DNA from: JAXLYE01 sp046351595 | GTDB lineage: Bacteria; Myxococcota_A; Polyangia; Palsa-1104; JAEUJZ01 | Length of the DNA: 64,000 bases | NCBI GenBank assembly: GCA_046351595.1 | Contig: JAXLYE010000001.1 | Span: forward strand, 744,001-808,000 | Reading direction: 5' to 3' | Part shown: positions 22,858-29,610 of the stretch, in pieces | How the letters are laid out: every line of letters starts with the position of its first letter | Numbering within the stretch: position 1 is the first letter of the stretch | Notes under the pieces: generated by a model | The model's input: the letters and a program-made list of their open reading frames with translations, nothing else | The model's database searches: none | Told to the model about the DNA's origin: nothing | Position numbers and translations under genes: made by a program

Positions 22858-23523
22858 TCAGCGCTTGCGCGCTCGCGTCGAAGGACTGCGCTTGCGGGCG
22901 GCGCTGCGGCGGGCGCGCGGCGGGGTCGGGGCGGGCTCGCCGATGGGGTCGGGGCAGACGTCGCGCAGCTTGCAGGTCGCGCACTCGGCGCCGGACCAGA
23001 TCGACTGGAACAGCGCGGTCGTGCGGTCGATGATGTCGAAGTCCTCGGTGACGAAGCCGAGCTCGAAGTTGCGGCGGTCGTCCTGCTTGGCGCCCAGGCC
23101 CGCGCCGGTCAGGTTGGCGCTGCCGAGGTAGACCCAGGCGCCGTCGACGATCACCGCCTTGAAGTGCACGCGCGGGCAGATCTTCAGGTGCAGCCCGCCC
23201 GACCACAGCGCCTGGATGCGATCGAACGAGGCGCGGAAGGGCCGCGACGGCAGCTCGGCGTGCAAAAGGCGCAGCTCGACGCCGCGGCGGCACAGCTCCG
23301 CGAACAGCTCGAGGATCGAGCGGTACTCGCCGTCCTGCTCGACGTACATCTCCTTGACGTTGGCGGTGCTGATCCAGACCGACTCGCGCGCCGACGCCAG
23401 GCGCCGCAGGATGACCTCGCGGTACAGCTCCGAGCCGCACAGGAGCGCGGCGCGCAGCGACGGCGCCTCCTCCGTGTCAGGGTCGGCTTCAGGATCGGCT
23501 TCAGGATCGGCGGCGGCGGCCAC
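22858..23523 (-). CDS. phospholipase D-like (single HKD) protein
   Basis: A 221-residue protein with one PLD/HKD half-site: H120-x-K122-x4-D127 in CPRVHFKAVIVDG followed by GSANLTG (134-140). Such single-HKD proteins work as dimers and include nucleases (Nuc, BfiI-like), phospholipases and transphosphatidylases. After the catalytic part comes a small CATCKLRDVC cluster, perhaps a metal site, and a strongly basic tail (RRSAARKRSPSTRARKR) that suggests nucleic-acid binding, so a nuclease role is plausible. The N-terminus is P-E-A-D tetrapeptides encoded by a 12-bp repeat. The GTG start has GGAGG 6 nt upstream. Confidence 0.75.
   Translation of the reverse strand: MAAAADPEADPEADPDTEEAPSLRAALLCGSELYREVILRRLASARESVWISTANVKEMYVEQDGEYRSILELFAELCRRGVELRLLHAELPSRPFRASFDRIQALWSGGLHLKICPRVHFKAVIVDGAWVYLGSANLTGAGLGAKQDDRRNFELGFVTEDFDIIDRTTALFQSIWSGAECATCKLRDVCPDPIGEPAPTPPRARRSAARKRSPSTRARKR
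23477..23512. repeat. 12-bp tandem repeat x3 at the 5' end of the PLD-like gene
   Basis: Plus-strand units TCAGGGTCGGCT, TCAGGATCGGCT and TCAGGATCGGCG encode, on the minus strand, D-P-E-A-type tetrapeptides at residues 6-17. Confidence 0.85.
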
Positions 23524-23538
23524 GTTGCACCTCCGCGC

Positions 23539-24405
23539 TCAGCGCTTCTGGCACTGCAGCAGCTGCAGGTACGGCAGGGCCGCCGACGTCTCGTCGCTTG
23601 GGGCCGAGTAGACGTGGCTGCCGTCCTGCGCGTAGCCGCCGGCGCCGCCGCCGCTGAGCAGCGCGATGCCGTGCGACGAGGTCTTGATCGTGCCCTGGAT
23701 CCCGTGGCGGTGCAGCCGCTTCTCCCCGGGACCGAGCGGCTTGCCGCCGAAGGTCTGCCCCGGCGTCCCGGTGTCCGGTAGCCCGACGAGGAAGCGGCCC
23801 TGCGACACGCCCGCCTGGGCCCAGCCCTCGGGGCAGCCGGGCAAGAGGAAGAACATCAGCAGGCCCGTCGGCGCCGGCCGCTGCGCCGGATCCGGCTCGG
23901 CGGTCTTCTGGCAAACGAGCAGCTGGACGTACGGCAGGCCCGCGGACACCGGCGTGGTGGTGACGGTCATCGCCGTCGCGCCGGCGCGGCCGACGCCGTG
24001 GTTGGCCTCGCCGGCGATGCCGACGTAGCTCACCGACGGCAGGTTGAGCGACGCGCTGACGCCATGGCCGTGCTGCCGGTCCTCGCCGTCGGACAGCGGC
24101 TCGCCGACGCGGGTGTCGCTGCCGGCCGGATCGGCGCCCGAGCTTGGCACCAGGCTGCGGCCCTGCGCCATCGCCAGCGGCTCCCAGCCGCTCGGACAGA
24201 CCGTGCGGTTGTAGAACGAAACCGCGCCGCGCGGCAGCGAGTCGCCGGGCATCGTCAGGTCGGGTGGCGACGGCGGCACCGCCATGTCGCGCGGCGAGCG
24301 GCTCGGATCGCTCGCGGTGTTGGTGATGGCCTCCGGGGTCGAGCACGCGGCCAGCGAGAGCAGCGCCGCCACGGGCAGCAGGCGGACGGGCGGGCGCGCG
24401 CTCAT
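23539..24405 (-). CDS. lipoprotein with two tail-collar-like domains
   Basis: A 288-residue protein with lipobox LLSLAAC (Cys near 21) and a Pro/Asp linker. Two homologous units follow (residues about 55-165 and 175-288). Each starts with a hydrophobic strand and CPxGW (FYNRTVCPSGW, FLLPGCPEGW), then QGRxLV, an H-x-H motif (RQHGHG, LHRHG), and a closing LPYVQLLVCQK / LPYLQLLQCQK. Order and motifs resemble the phage tail collar domain, in which His-x-His pairs coordinate metal in trimeric fibres. The start ATG overlaps the stop of the upstream gene (ATGA), so the two are translationally coupled. Likely a surface-exposed trimeric lipoprotein; the ligand is unknown. Confidence 0.65.
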   Translation of the reverse strand: MSARPPVRLLPVAALLSLAACSTPEAITNTASDPSRSPRDMAVPPSPPDLTMPGDSLPRGAVSFYNRTVCPSGWEPLAMAQGRSLVPSSGADPAGSDTRVGEPLSDGEDRQHGHGVSASLNLPSVSYVGIAGEANHGVGRAGATAMTVTTTPVSAGLPYVQLLVCQKTAEPDPAQRPAPTGLLMFFLLPGCPEGWAQAGVSQGRFLVGLPDTGTPGQTFGGKPLGPGEKRLHRHGIQGTIKTSSHGIALLSGGGAGGYAQDGSHVYSAPSDETSAALPYLQLLQCQKR

Positions 24406-24851
24406 TGCTTCACACACGCGACCAGCTGCACGAACGGCAGGCCCGAGGGCGCGACCTCGCTGACGCCGCTGTCCTGGTACTTCTGTGCCGAGGCGCCCTG
24501 GCGGTTGCCGCCGTCCGCCGCCGAGATCGACTTGTAGGGCAGCTCGACCGTCGCCGCGAAGGCGTGCGCGTGGGTGCGGTCCTCCTGGCTGGCGAGCGGC
24601 TGGCCGACCAGCTTGCCGACGAAGTCGCCGTGGGTGACGCCGACCACCAGGCGGCCGCTGGCCTCGGTCGCGGCGCGCCAGCCCGCCGGGCAGCCGCGCA
24701 CGTCGGGGGCGAAGAAGGCGACCGCGCCGGACGGCACGTCCAGGTCGGTGCGGGCCGGCGGATCGTCGGCCGCCGCCGAGCGCAGGGAGAGCGCCAGGCC
24801 GGCGCCGCACACCGGCCCGAGCAGCCAGATCCAACTCTTGTGAAGACGCAT
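24402..24851 (-). CDS. secreted single tail-collar-like domain protein
   Basis: A 149-residue exported protein starting at ATG 24851 with a perfect GGAGG site; the signal peptide is WIWLLGPVCGAGLALSLRSAAA, probably cut after SAAA. The mature domain is a single copy of the unit duplicated in the next gene: GAVAFFAPDVRGCPAGW, SGRLVVG, DRTHAHAF and LPFVQLVACVK. Its stop overlaps the start of that gene by 4 bp, forming a two-gene operon. One soluble and one lipid-anchored relative suggest a hetero-oligomer. Confidence 0.65.
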   Translation of the reverse strand: MRLHKSWIWLLGPVCGAGLALSLRSAAADDPPARTDLDVPSGAVAFFAPDVRGCPAGWRAATEASGRLVVGVTHGDFVGKLVGQPLASQEDRTHAHAFAATVELPYKSISAADGGNRQGASAQKYQDSGVSEVAPSGLPFVQLVACVKQ

Positions 24852-24992
24852 CGAGACCTCCGTCGGCGCCGCCGGCCACCGGGCCAGACCGACGCCGTCC
24901 GCGGCTTTACCGCGGCGCGCCGAGGCGGTCAAGCCGGAGCGACCTCGCCCGAGCCCCCAGACCGGCCGGCGCAGACCGCGCGCCGGGCGCGG

Positions 24993-25001
24993 TGCTATCT
25001 T
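24993..25001 (+). promoter_or_regulatory. extended -10 promoter of the crotonase gene
   Basis: TGcTATCTT lies 25 nt before ATG 25027. The predicted leader contains AGAGGA (25013-25018), so this gene has a conventional ribosome site. Confidence 0.5.
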
Positions 25002-25026
25002 GCCGGCCACGCAGAGGACAAACGCG

Positions 25027-25881
25027 ATGACCCAAGCGACGACGAACGAGCCATCTCAAAGCCCCTCCCAAAACCCCTCCACGCCTCCCTCCCTCGTCCA
25101 GTACCGCGTCGAGCACGGCGTGGCGGTGCTGACGCTGTCGAACCCGCCGGCCAACACCTACTCGTACGAGATGATGCAGGCGCTAGATCAGGCCATCCTG
25201 CGCGCCCGCTTCGACGACGAGGCGCACGTCCTTCTGCTGACCGGCGGCGGCGAGCGCTTCTTCTGCGCCGGCGCCGACATCGCGATGCTCGACCGCATGG
25301 GCCCTTCGTATAAGTACAACTTCTGCCTGCACGCCAACGAGACGCTGCTGCGCCTGGAGCAGACGCCGAAGCTGGTGATCGCCGCGATCAGCGGCCACTG
25401 CGTCGGCGGCGGGCTCGAGGTGGCGATGGCCGCGGACCTGCGCGTGGCGCCGGCCGAGGCGACGTTCAAGATCGGCCTGCCCGAGGTGGCCCTGGGCGTG
25501 CTGCCCGGCACCGGCGGCACGCAGCGGCTGGCGCGCCTCGTCGGCAAGGCGCGCGCGCTGGCGCTCATGGCCAAGGGCCAGAACCTCAGCGTGGCCGAGG
25601 CCGCGGCGCTGGGCCTCGTCACCGATCTCCTGCCGGTCGCCAAGGAGCAGCGCTTCCTCGACGCGGCGCTGGCTTACGCGCGGACCTTCTGCCCGCCCGA
25701 GCGCGCCGCCATGGCGGTCGGCCGCATCAAGCGCGCGGTGCAGACCGGTGCCGAGATCCCGCTGGAGGCCGGCCTCGCGCTGGAGCGCGAGCTGCAGCAG
25801 CAGCTCTTCCAGTCCGCCGACGCGCGCGAGGGGATCCGCGCCTACGTCGAGAAGCGCAAGCCGCAGTTCCAGGGCCGGTAG
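25027..25881 (+). CDS. enoyl-CoA hydratase/isomerase (crotonase) family protein
   Basis: A 284-residue crotonase. After a Ser/Pro/Gln-rich N-terminal tail (residues 6-22) the fold starts with YRVEHGVAVLTLSNPPANTYS. The oxyanion-hole strands are GGGERFFCAGADIAML (76-88) and SGHCVGGGLEVAMAADLR (122-139). Both catalytic Glu positions are present, E131 in GGGLEVAMA and E153 in GLPEVALGVLPGTGGTQRL, so true syn-hydratase activity on 2-enoyl-CoA is likely. It probably serves beta-oxidation or a similar acyl-CoA path; no other fatty-acid gene is adjacent. ATG 25027 with AGAGGA upstream is preferred over TTG 25000. Confidence 0.88.
   Translation: MTQATTNEPSQSPSQNPSTPPSLVQYRVEHGVAVLTLSNPPANTYSYEMMQALDQAILRARFDDEAHVLLLTGGGERFFCAGADIAMLDRMGPSYKYNFCLHANETLLRLEQTPKLVIAAISGHCVGGGLEVAMAADLRVAPAEATFKIGLPEVALGVLPGTGGTQRLARLVGKARALALMAKGQNLSVAEAAALGLVTDLLPVAKEQRFLDAALAYARTFCPPERAAMAVGRIKRAVQTGAEIPLEAGLALERELQQQLFQSADAREGIRAYVEKRKPQFQGR
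25057..25092. repeat. 12-bp tandem repeat x3 at the 5' end of the crotonase gene
   Basis: CAAAGCCCCTCC, CAAAACCCCTCC and ACGCCTCCCTCC run in frame and encode Q-S-P-S, Q-N-P-S, T-P-P-S, an addition that other crotonases lack. Confidence 0.75.
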
Positions 25882-26086
25882 CGCCCGCGCGCGTCCACAG
25901 CGCCGCCAACCGCGGTTAACGCCGGCCCGCCCGCGCGCGCCCGCCCGCGGCCCGCGCGCCGTCGCAGATCCCGCCCAGCTGCGAACGCGCCGCGGACCCT
26001 GCGCCGCGCGGAACACCTCCTGCATCGCTCGCCGCACGCGCCGCGCTCCCCGTCGGCGTATTAACTGCTCGCTTAGGAGGCTGCCG

Positions 26087-27184
26087 ATGAGACGCCTGTC
26101 GATCGTGAAGCTCGCTCCGTTCGCCCTCGCTCCGCTGCTGCTCGCCGGGACCCTGGCCGGGACCGGCTGCGGCCTGCTCGGCTCCGCCGACGACCAGGAG
26201 TACCGCGCCGCCCCGCCGAGCGATCCGCAGGTCACCATCGGCTTCCCCGGCTCCAGCACCACCGCCACCACCAAGTCCCTCGGCCTCGACCGTGTCACAG
26301 ACGGCGAGATTGACAGCCGCGCCTCGGCCCTGGTCGGTCAGGTTTCCGAGTACTACCAGCTGACCTACGGCATCTCCTCCTTCGTCAACACAAGCGCCGT
26401 CGAGCTCCTCGGCCTGGTCCGCGTCATCACCCTGTTCCCCTCGACCAGCCGCACCGCCACCAGCCGCACCTGGGGGCCGCACACGCCCGGCGGCCTCGAC
26501 CCGCTGACCTACCGCGTCGTCATCAAGAAGCTGGAGCCCGAGCTCTACTCCTTCGCCATCGAGGCGCGCGCCAAGGACTCCCGGCTGGACGCCGACTTCG
26601 TGCCGCTGCTCGACGGCGAGATCACGCCGGGCCCGGGCACGGGGCGCGGCAAGGGCACGATGAACCTGCGCTTCGACAACCGCCGCAAGCTGCGCAGCGA
26701 GACCTGCGAGCAGGGCACCGTGCACTACGCCTTCAACAACACCGCCGAGCCCGCGACCCTCGACGTCAGCTTCCAGCAGGTCGGCACCACCAATGCGCAG
26801 AACACGCTGTGCAAGCAGGAGCCGCCGCGCGACGCGATGTACCACTACGATCGCCTGGCCGACGGCTCGGGCAACTTCGTCTACGACGTCAAGACGAACG
26901 CCCACAAGGCCGCCGACAACAAGCCCCTGCTCGAGCAGATCGTGATGCGCAGCCGCTGGAAGTCCACCGGCACCGGCCGCTCCGACGTCAAGATCAGCGG
27001 CGGCGAGGTCGACGCCGATCTGCGCGCCGCCGGCCAGACCCAGACCTACGTCAGCGCGTCGCAGTGCTGGGACAACCAGTTCAAGACCACGTATCAGGGA
27101 TCGTCGCCCGCCGCCCTGAACCTCGTCCCCGCCGACGGCCAGGAGACGAGCTGCGCCTTCAGCACGGCGATGCTGCCCAATTGA
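26087..27184 (+). CDS. lipoprotein of unknown function
   Basis: A 365-residue protein from ATG 26087, which follows TTAGGAGG. The lipobox is near residue 25 (LLAGTLAGTGC). The mature part has long regions of alternating polar/hydrophobic strands (VITLFPSTSRTATSRTWGP, DPLTYRVVIKKLEPELYSFAIEARAK, GTMNLRFDNRRKLRSE, TLDVSFQQVG, SDVKISGGEVDADLRA) suggesting a beta-rich lipocalin- or clamp-like fold. Only a few Cys occur, including the late SQCWDN and TSCAF pair, probably a disulfide. No family recognised. The upstream 25882-26086 gap contains nothing else clear. Confidence 0.65.
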   Translation: MRRLSIVKLAPFALAPLLLAGTLAGTGCGLLGSADDQEYRAAPPSDPQVTIGFPGSSTTATTKSLGLDRVTDGEIDSRASALVGQVSEYYQLTYGISSFVNTSAVELLGLVRVITLFPSTSRTATSRTWGPHTPGGLDPLTYRVVIKKLEPELYSFAIEARAKDSRLDADFVPLLDGEITPGPGTGRGKGTMNLRFDNRRKLRSETCEQGTVHYAFNNTAEPATLDVSFQQVGTTNAQNTLCKQEPPRDAMYHYDRLADGSGNFVYDVKTNAHKAADNKPLLEQIVMRSRWKSTGTGRSDVKISGGEVDADLRAAGQTQTYVSASQCWDNQFKTTYQGSSPAALNLVPADGQETSCAFSTAMLPN

Positions 27185-27233
27185 CGGATCCGTCAATAAG
27201 CAGCGAGGCTTATTTACAGATCTGTAAATAAGC
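27181..27233. terminator. three abutting palindromes between convergent genes
   Basis: TTGACGGATCCGTCAA (27181-27196) is a perfect 16-bp palindrome that includes the stop codon of the plus-strand lipoprotein gene. AATAAGC (27195-27201) and GCTTATT (27208-27214) can pair around a 6-nt loop. GCTTATTTACAGA (27208-27220) is followed directly by its reverse complement to 27233, a perfect 26-bp palindrome. The second and third structures share GCTTATT and are mutually exclusive. The position between convergent genes fits a bidirectional terminator, but there is no T-run as in classical intrinsic terminators. Confidence 0.6.
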
Positions 27234-27243
27234 CGCCGCGGGG

Positions 27244-28233
27244 CTACTGCTTGGCGTGGGCCGAGAGCCAGGCGAAGATCTGCTCGGGCCAGGCCGGGCG
27301 CTTCAGCACCGGCACGTGGCTGCCGCCCTGGATCGTCCACAGCTCGGCGCCGCCGCGCTGGCAGCCGGTCCAGCGCAGCACCGCGGTCTCGCTGCCCGCG
27401 AGATCGTCCTCGATGTCGATGGCATCGCCGACGACCGGGCGATCGGTGCAGCCGCCGAGCTTGGCGAAGGACTCGACCGACTGCCGGGCCGAGGGGATGG
27501 TGCGGTTGCCGTCGGTGCCGCCCTGGTAGGGCACGGCGCTGTCCTTGTCGCCGTGGACCTGCAGCACCGCGACCGGCTCGCTCGGCTTGCAGCGCGCCGG
27601 GTCCGCGAAGTTGGCGCCGGCGAGCGACACCAGGGCCGCGATGCGCGGGCTGCGATCACAGGCCATGCGGTACGACATGAAGCCGCCGTTGGAGTGGCCG
27701 ACCAGGAAGACGCGCCGGCGGTCGATGCGGTAGCGGGCGGCCATGTCCGTGATCAGCGCGTCGATGTAGCCGACGTCGTCGACGCCGGTCTTGTCGAAGT
27801 CGCAGCAGGCGTCGGTCGCGTTCCAGAAGTGGCTGCCCTTGGAGTCGACGGTGCCATCGGGCTTGGCCAAAAGGTAGCCGAGCCGGGTGGCCTCGCTGCT
27901 CAGGCCGAACAGCAGATCCTGCGCCGCGCCGTTGGCGCCGTAGCCGTGCAACAGCACGATGAGCGGCCACAGCTTGTCGTCGCTGTAGCCGCGCGGGATG
28001 GTGCTGTCGTACTCGCGCGCCTTGACCTTGACCGCTGCCGCCATGGCCTCGGCGGTCGTCGGCACGATCTGGTTCGGATCGCGCGGCTTCTCGTTCATCG
28101 ACATCTTCATCGGGTCGTCGACCGGCTCGGGCTCGGGCGGCGCGCAGCCCGCCCCCAACAGGCCGAGGCCGAGCAGACCCGCGAGCGACAGACGCAGCGT
28201 GAAGGACCCCAAGAGCGAGCCGATCGTCTTCAT
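27244..28233 (-). CDS. lipoprotein esterase of the PHB depolymerase/feruloyl esterase (LpqC) type
   Basis: A 329-residue exported alpha/beta hydrolase. The lipobox is LGLLGAGC (Cys30), followed by a Pro/Glu linker. Catalytic landmarks: WPLIVLLHGYGANG (oxyanion strand), VFLVGHSNGGFMSYRMACDRS with nucleophile Ser181, AVLQVHGDKDSAVPYQGG with the acid Asp, and GGSHVPVL with the His. CCDFDKTGVDDVGYI is characteristic of the family. It could release aromatic acids from plant polymers or degrade short-chain polyesters at the cell surface. ATG 28233 lies 6 nt after an extended -10. Confidence 0.85.
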   Translation of the reverse strand: MKTIGSLLGSFTLRLSLAGLLGLGLLGAGCAPPEPEPVDDPMKMSMNEKPRDPNQIVPTTAEAMAAAVKVKAREYDSTIPRGYSDDKLWPLIVLLHGYGANGAAQDLLFGLSSEATRLGYLLAKPDGTVDSKGSHFWNATDACCDFDKTGVDDVGYIDALITDMAARYRIDRRRVFLVGHSNGGFMSYRMACDRSPRIAALVSLAGANFADPARCKPSEPVAVLQVHGDKDSAVPYQGGTDGNRTIPSARQSVESFAKLGGCTDRPVVGDAIDIEDDLAGSETAVLRWTGCQRGGAELWTIQGGSHVPVLKRPAWPEQIFAWLSAHAKQ

Positions 28234-28239
28234 GCGCGC

Positions 28240-28248
28240 ACGCTAACA
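28240..28248 (-). promoter_or_regulatory. extended -10 promoter of the esterase gene
   Basis: TGtTAGCGT on the minus strand ends 6 nt before ATG 28233, with no ribosome site. Confidence 0.45.
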
Positions 28249-28331
28249 CAGCGGACTCTTTGCGGAACCCCCTGCTGCGCAGCCGGCCGCCGCGGCGCCC
28301 GGGTCGTCGACGCGGTCCGTCGAGGACGGCG

Positions 28332-28340
28332 TGTTACCAT
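28332..28340 (+). promoter_or_regulatory. extended -10 promoter of the FG-GAP lipoprotein gene
   Basis: TGtTACCAT precedes ATG 28381 by 40 nt. The leader contains AAGGGGG 7 nt before the start. Confidence 0.4.
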
Positions 28341-28380
28341 CGCGGCAGCGAGGGCGACTCGCAGGCAAGGGGGCTTGGCG

Positions 28381-29517
28381 ATGACGACGCAGCGAACACT
28401 GTGGCTGGCGGCGCTGTACCTGCTCGGTTGCAGCGGGACCCCGCCGAACGGCAGCGGCCTGGACGGAGGGGGCACGGCGGACATGACGGATCCGCTGCGC
28501 ACCGACATCCCCGTCGGCAGCGTGCCAAAGGCGGTGGTCATGGCCGACGTGAACCGCGACGGGCAGAACGATCTGCTGGTGGTGCGCGCGACCGGCGCGG
28601 GCGCGCTCCACCTGCTGAGCGCGCGCAGCGGGCAGCCGCGGACGTTCACCAATGCGCTGCTCAACAACACCGCCGGAGACACGCCCTACGGCATGGCCGT
28701 CGCGGACATCGACGCGGACGGCGCGCTGGACGCGGCGCTGGTCAACTTCCAGGGCGGCGACCTGTCGGTGCTGTGGGGCGGCGACTTCACCAGCAAGGTC
28801 TCGCTCGGGCAGGGCGCGCACCCGGGCGCCGTGGCGCTGGCGGACCTGACCGGTGACGGCAAGGCCGAGGTGGTGGCCGCGTTCCTGGCGCTGAGCAGCG
28901 TCTCGGTGCTGCCCTACATGAGCCCGCGCTCGTTCGGGACCGGGCAGAGCTACTCGATCGGCGCGGCCCCGAGCAGCATCAGCGTCGCGGACCTGAACCG
29001 CGACGGCAAGCTGGACCTGGTGATGGCGCAGCGCTCGGCCGATCGGGTGCGGGTGCTGTGGGGCCAGGGCGGGGGGCTTTTCGACAGCAGCAAGGTGACG
29101 GACCTCATGACCGGGCGCGGGCCGGTGGCGGTGGCGCTCTCGGACCTCAACAAGGACGGCACCCCGGATCTCGTGGTCGCGTGCTCGACCGAGGGGGCGG
29201 CGTCGGTGCTGCTCAGCCAGGCCGGCGGCTTTGCGCCCGCGGTCAGCTACCCGGTCGGCGTCGATCCGACGGCGGTGGCGGTGGCGGATCTCGACGGCGA
29301 CGGGCAGAGCGACGCGGCGGTGGTCAACCGCCAGGACGGCACCGTGTCGATCCTGCGCGGCCAGGGCGGCGGCACCTTCAAGGCGGCCGGCACGCTCGGC
29401 GTCGGCATCGGGCCCGAGTCGCTCGCGCTCGGGGACCTGGACGCCGACGGCAAGACCGACCTGGCGGTGGCCAACACCGGCAGCGGCACCGTCTCGGTGC
29501 TGTGGGGGCCGCGCTGA
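28381..29517 (+). CDS. FG-GAP/VCBS repeat lipoprotein
   Basis: A 378-residue exported protein: lipobox LAALYLLGC (Cys17), short Gly/Asp linker, then about six FG-GAP/VCBS-type units of about 50 residues. Each contains a calcium-binding loop of the D-x-D/N-x-D-G form: ADVNRDGQNDLLV, ADIDADGALDAAL, ADLTGDGKAEVVA, ADLNRDGKLDLVM, SDLNKDGTPDLVV, ADLDGDGQSDAAV, GDLDADGKTDLAV. These pack as blades of an integrin-alpha-like propeller. It probably acts in surface binding or adhesion; no enzyme domain is attached. Confidence 0.85.
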   Translation: MTTQRTLWLAALYLLGCSGTPPNGSGLDGGGTADMTDPLRTDIPVGSVPKAVVMADVNRDGQNDLLVVRATGAGALHLLSARSGQPRTFTNALLNNTAGDTPYGMAVADIDADGALDAALVNFQGGDLSVLWGGDFTSKVSLGQGAHPGAVALADLTGDGKAEVVAAFLALSSVSVLPYMSPRSFGTGQSYSIGAAPSSISVADLNRDGKLDLVMAQRSADRVRVLWGQGGGLFDSSKVTDLMTGRGPVAVALSDLNKDGTPDLVVACSTEGAASVLLSQAGGFAPAVSYPVGVDPTAVAVADLDGDGQSDAAVVNRQDGTVSILRGQGGGTFKAAGTLGVGIGPESLALGDLDADGKTDLAVANTGSGTVSVLWGPR

Positions 29518-29530
29518 GCGCCCGGGCCCC

Positions 29531-29610
29531 GAACGCCTGATCGCGAACGCCTGCTCGCGAACGCCTGATCGCGAACGCCTGATCACAACAGGCTGATCAC
29601 AACAGGCTGA
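29531..29610. repeat. 14-bp tandem repeat, about 6 units, in a convergent gap
   Basis: Four units of GAACGCCTGATCGC (third-position variant in copy 2) are followed in phase by two units of GATCACAACAGGCT. The last unit contains the stop codon and final codons of polB (minus strand), so the array has grown out of, or into, the 3' end of that gene. Confidence 0.9.

Noticed and set aside
22858..23523. Cardiolipin synthase
   Set aside because: Only one HKD motif and no membrane segments; a basic tail favours a nuclease-like or other PLD protein.
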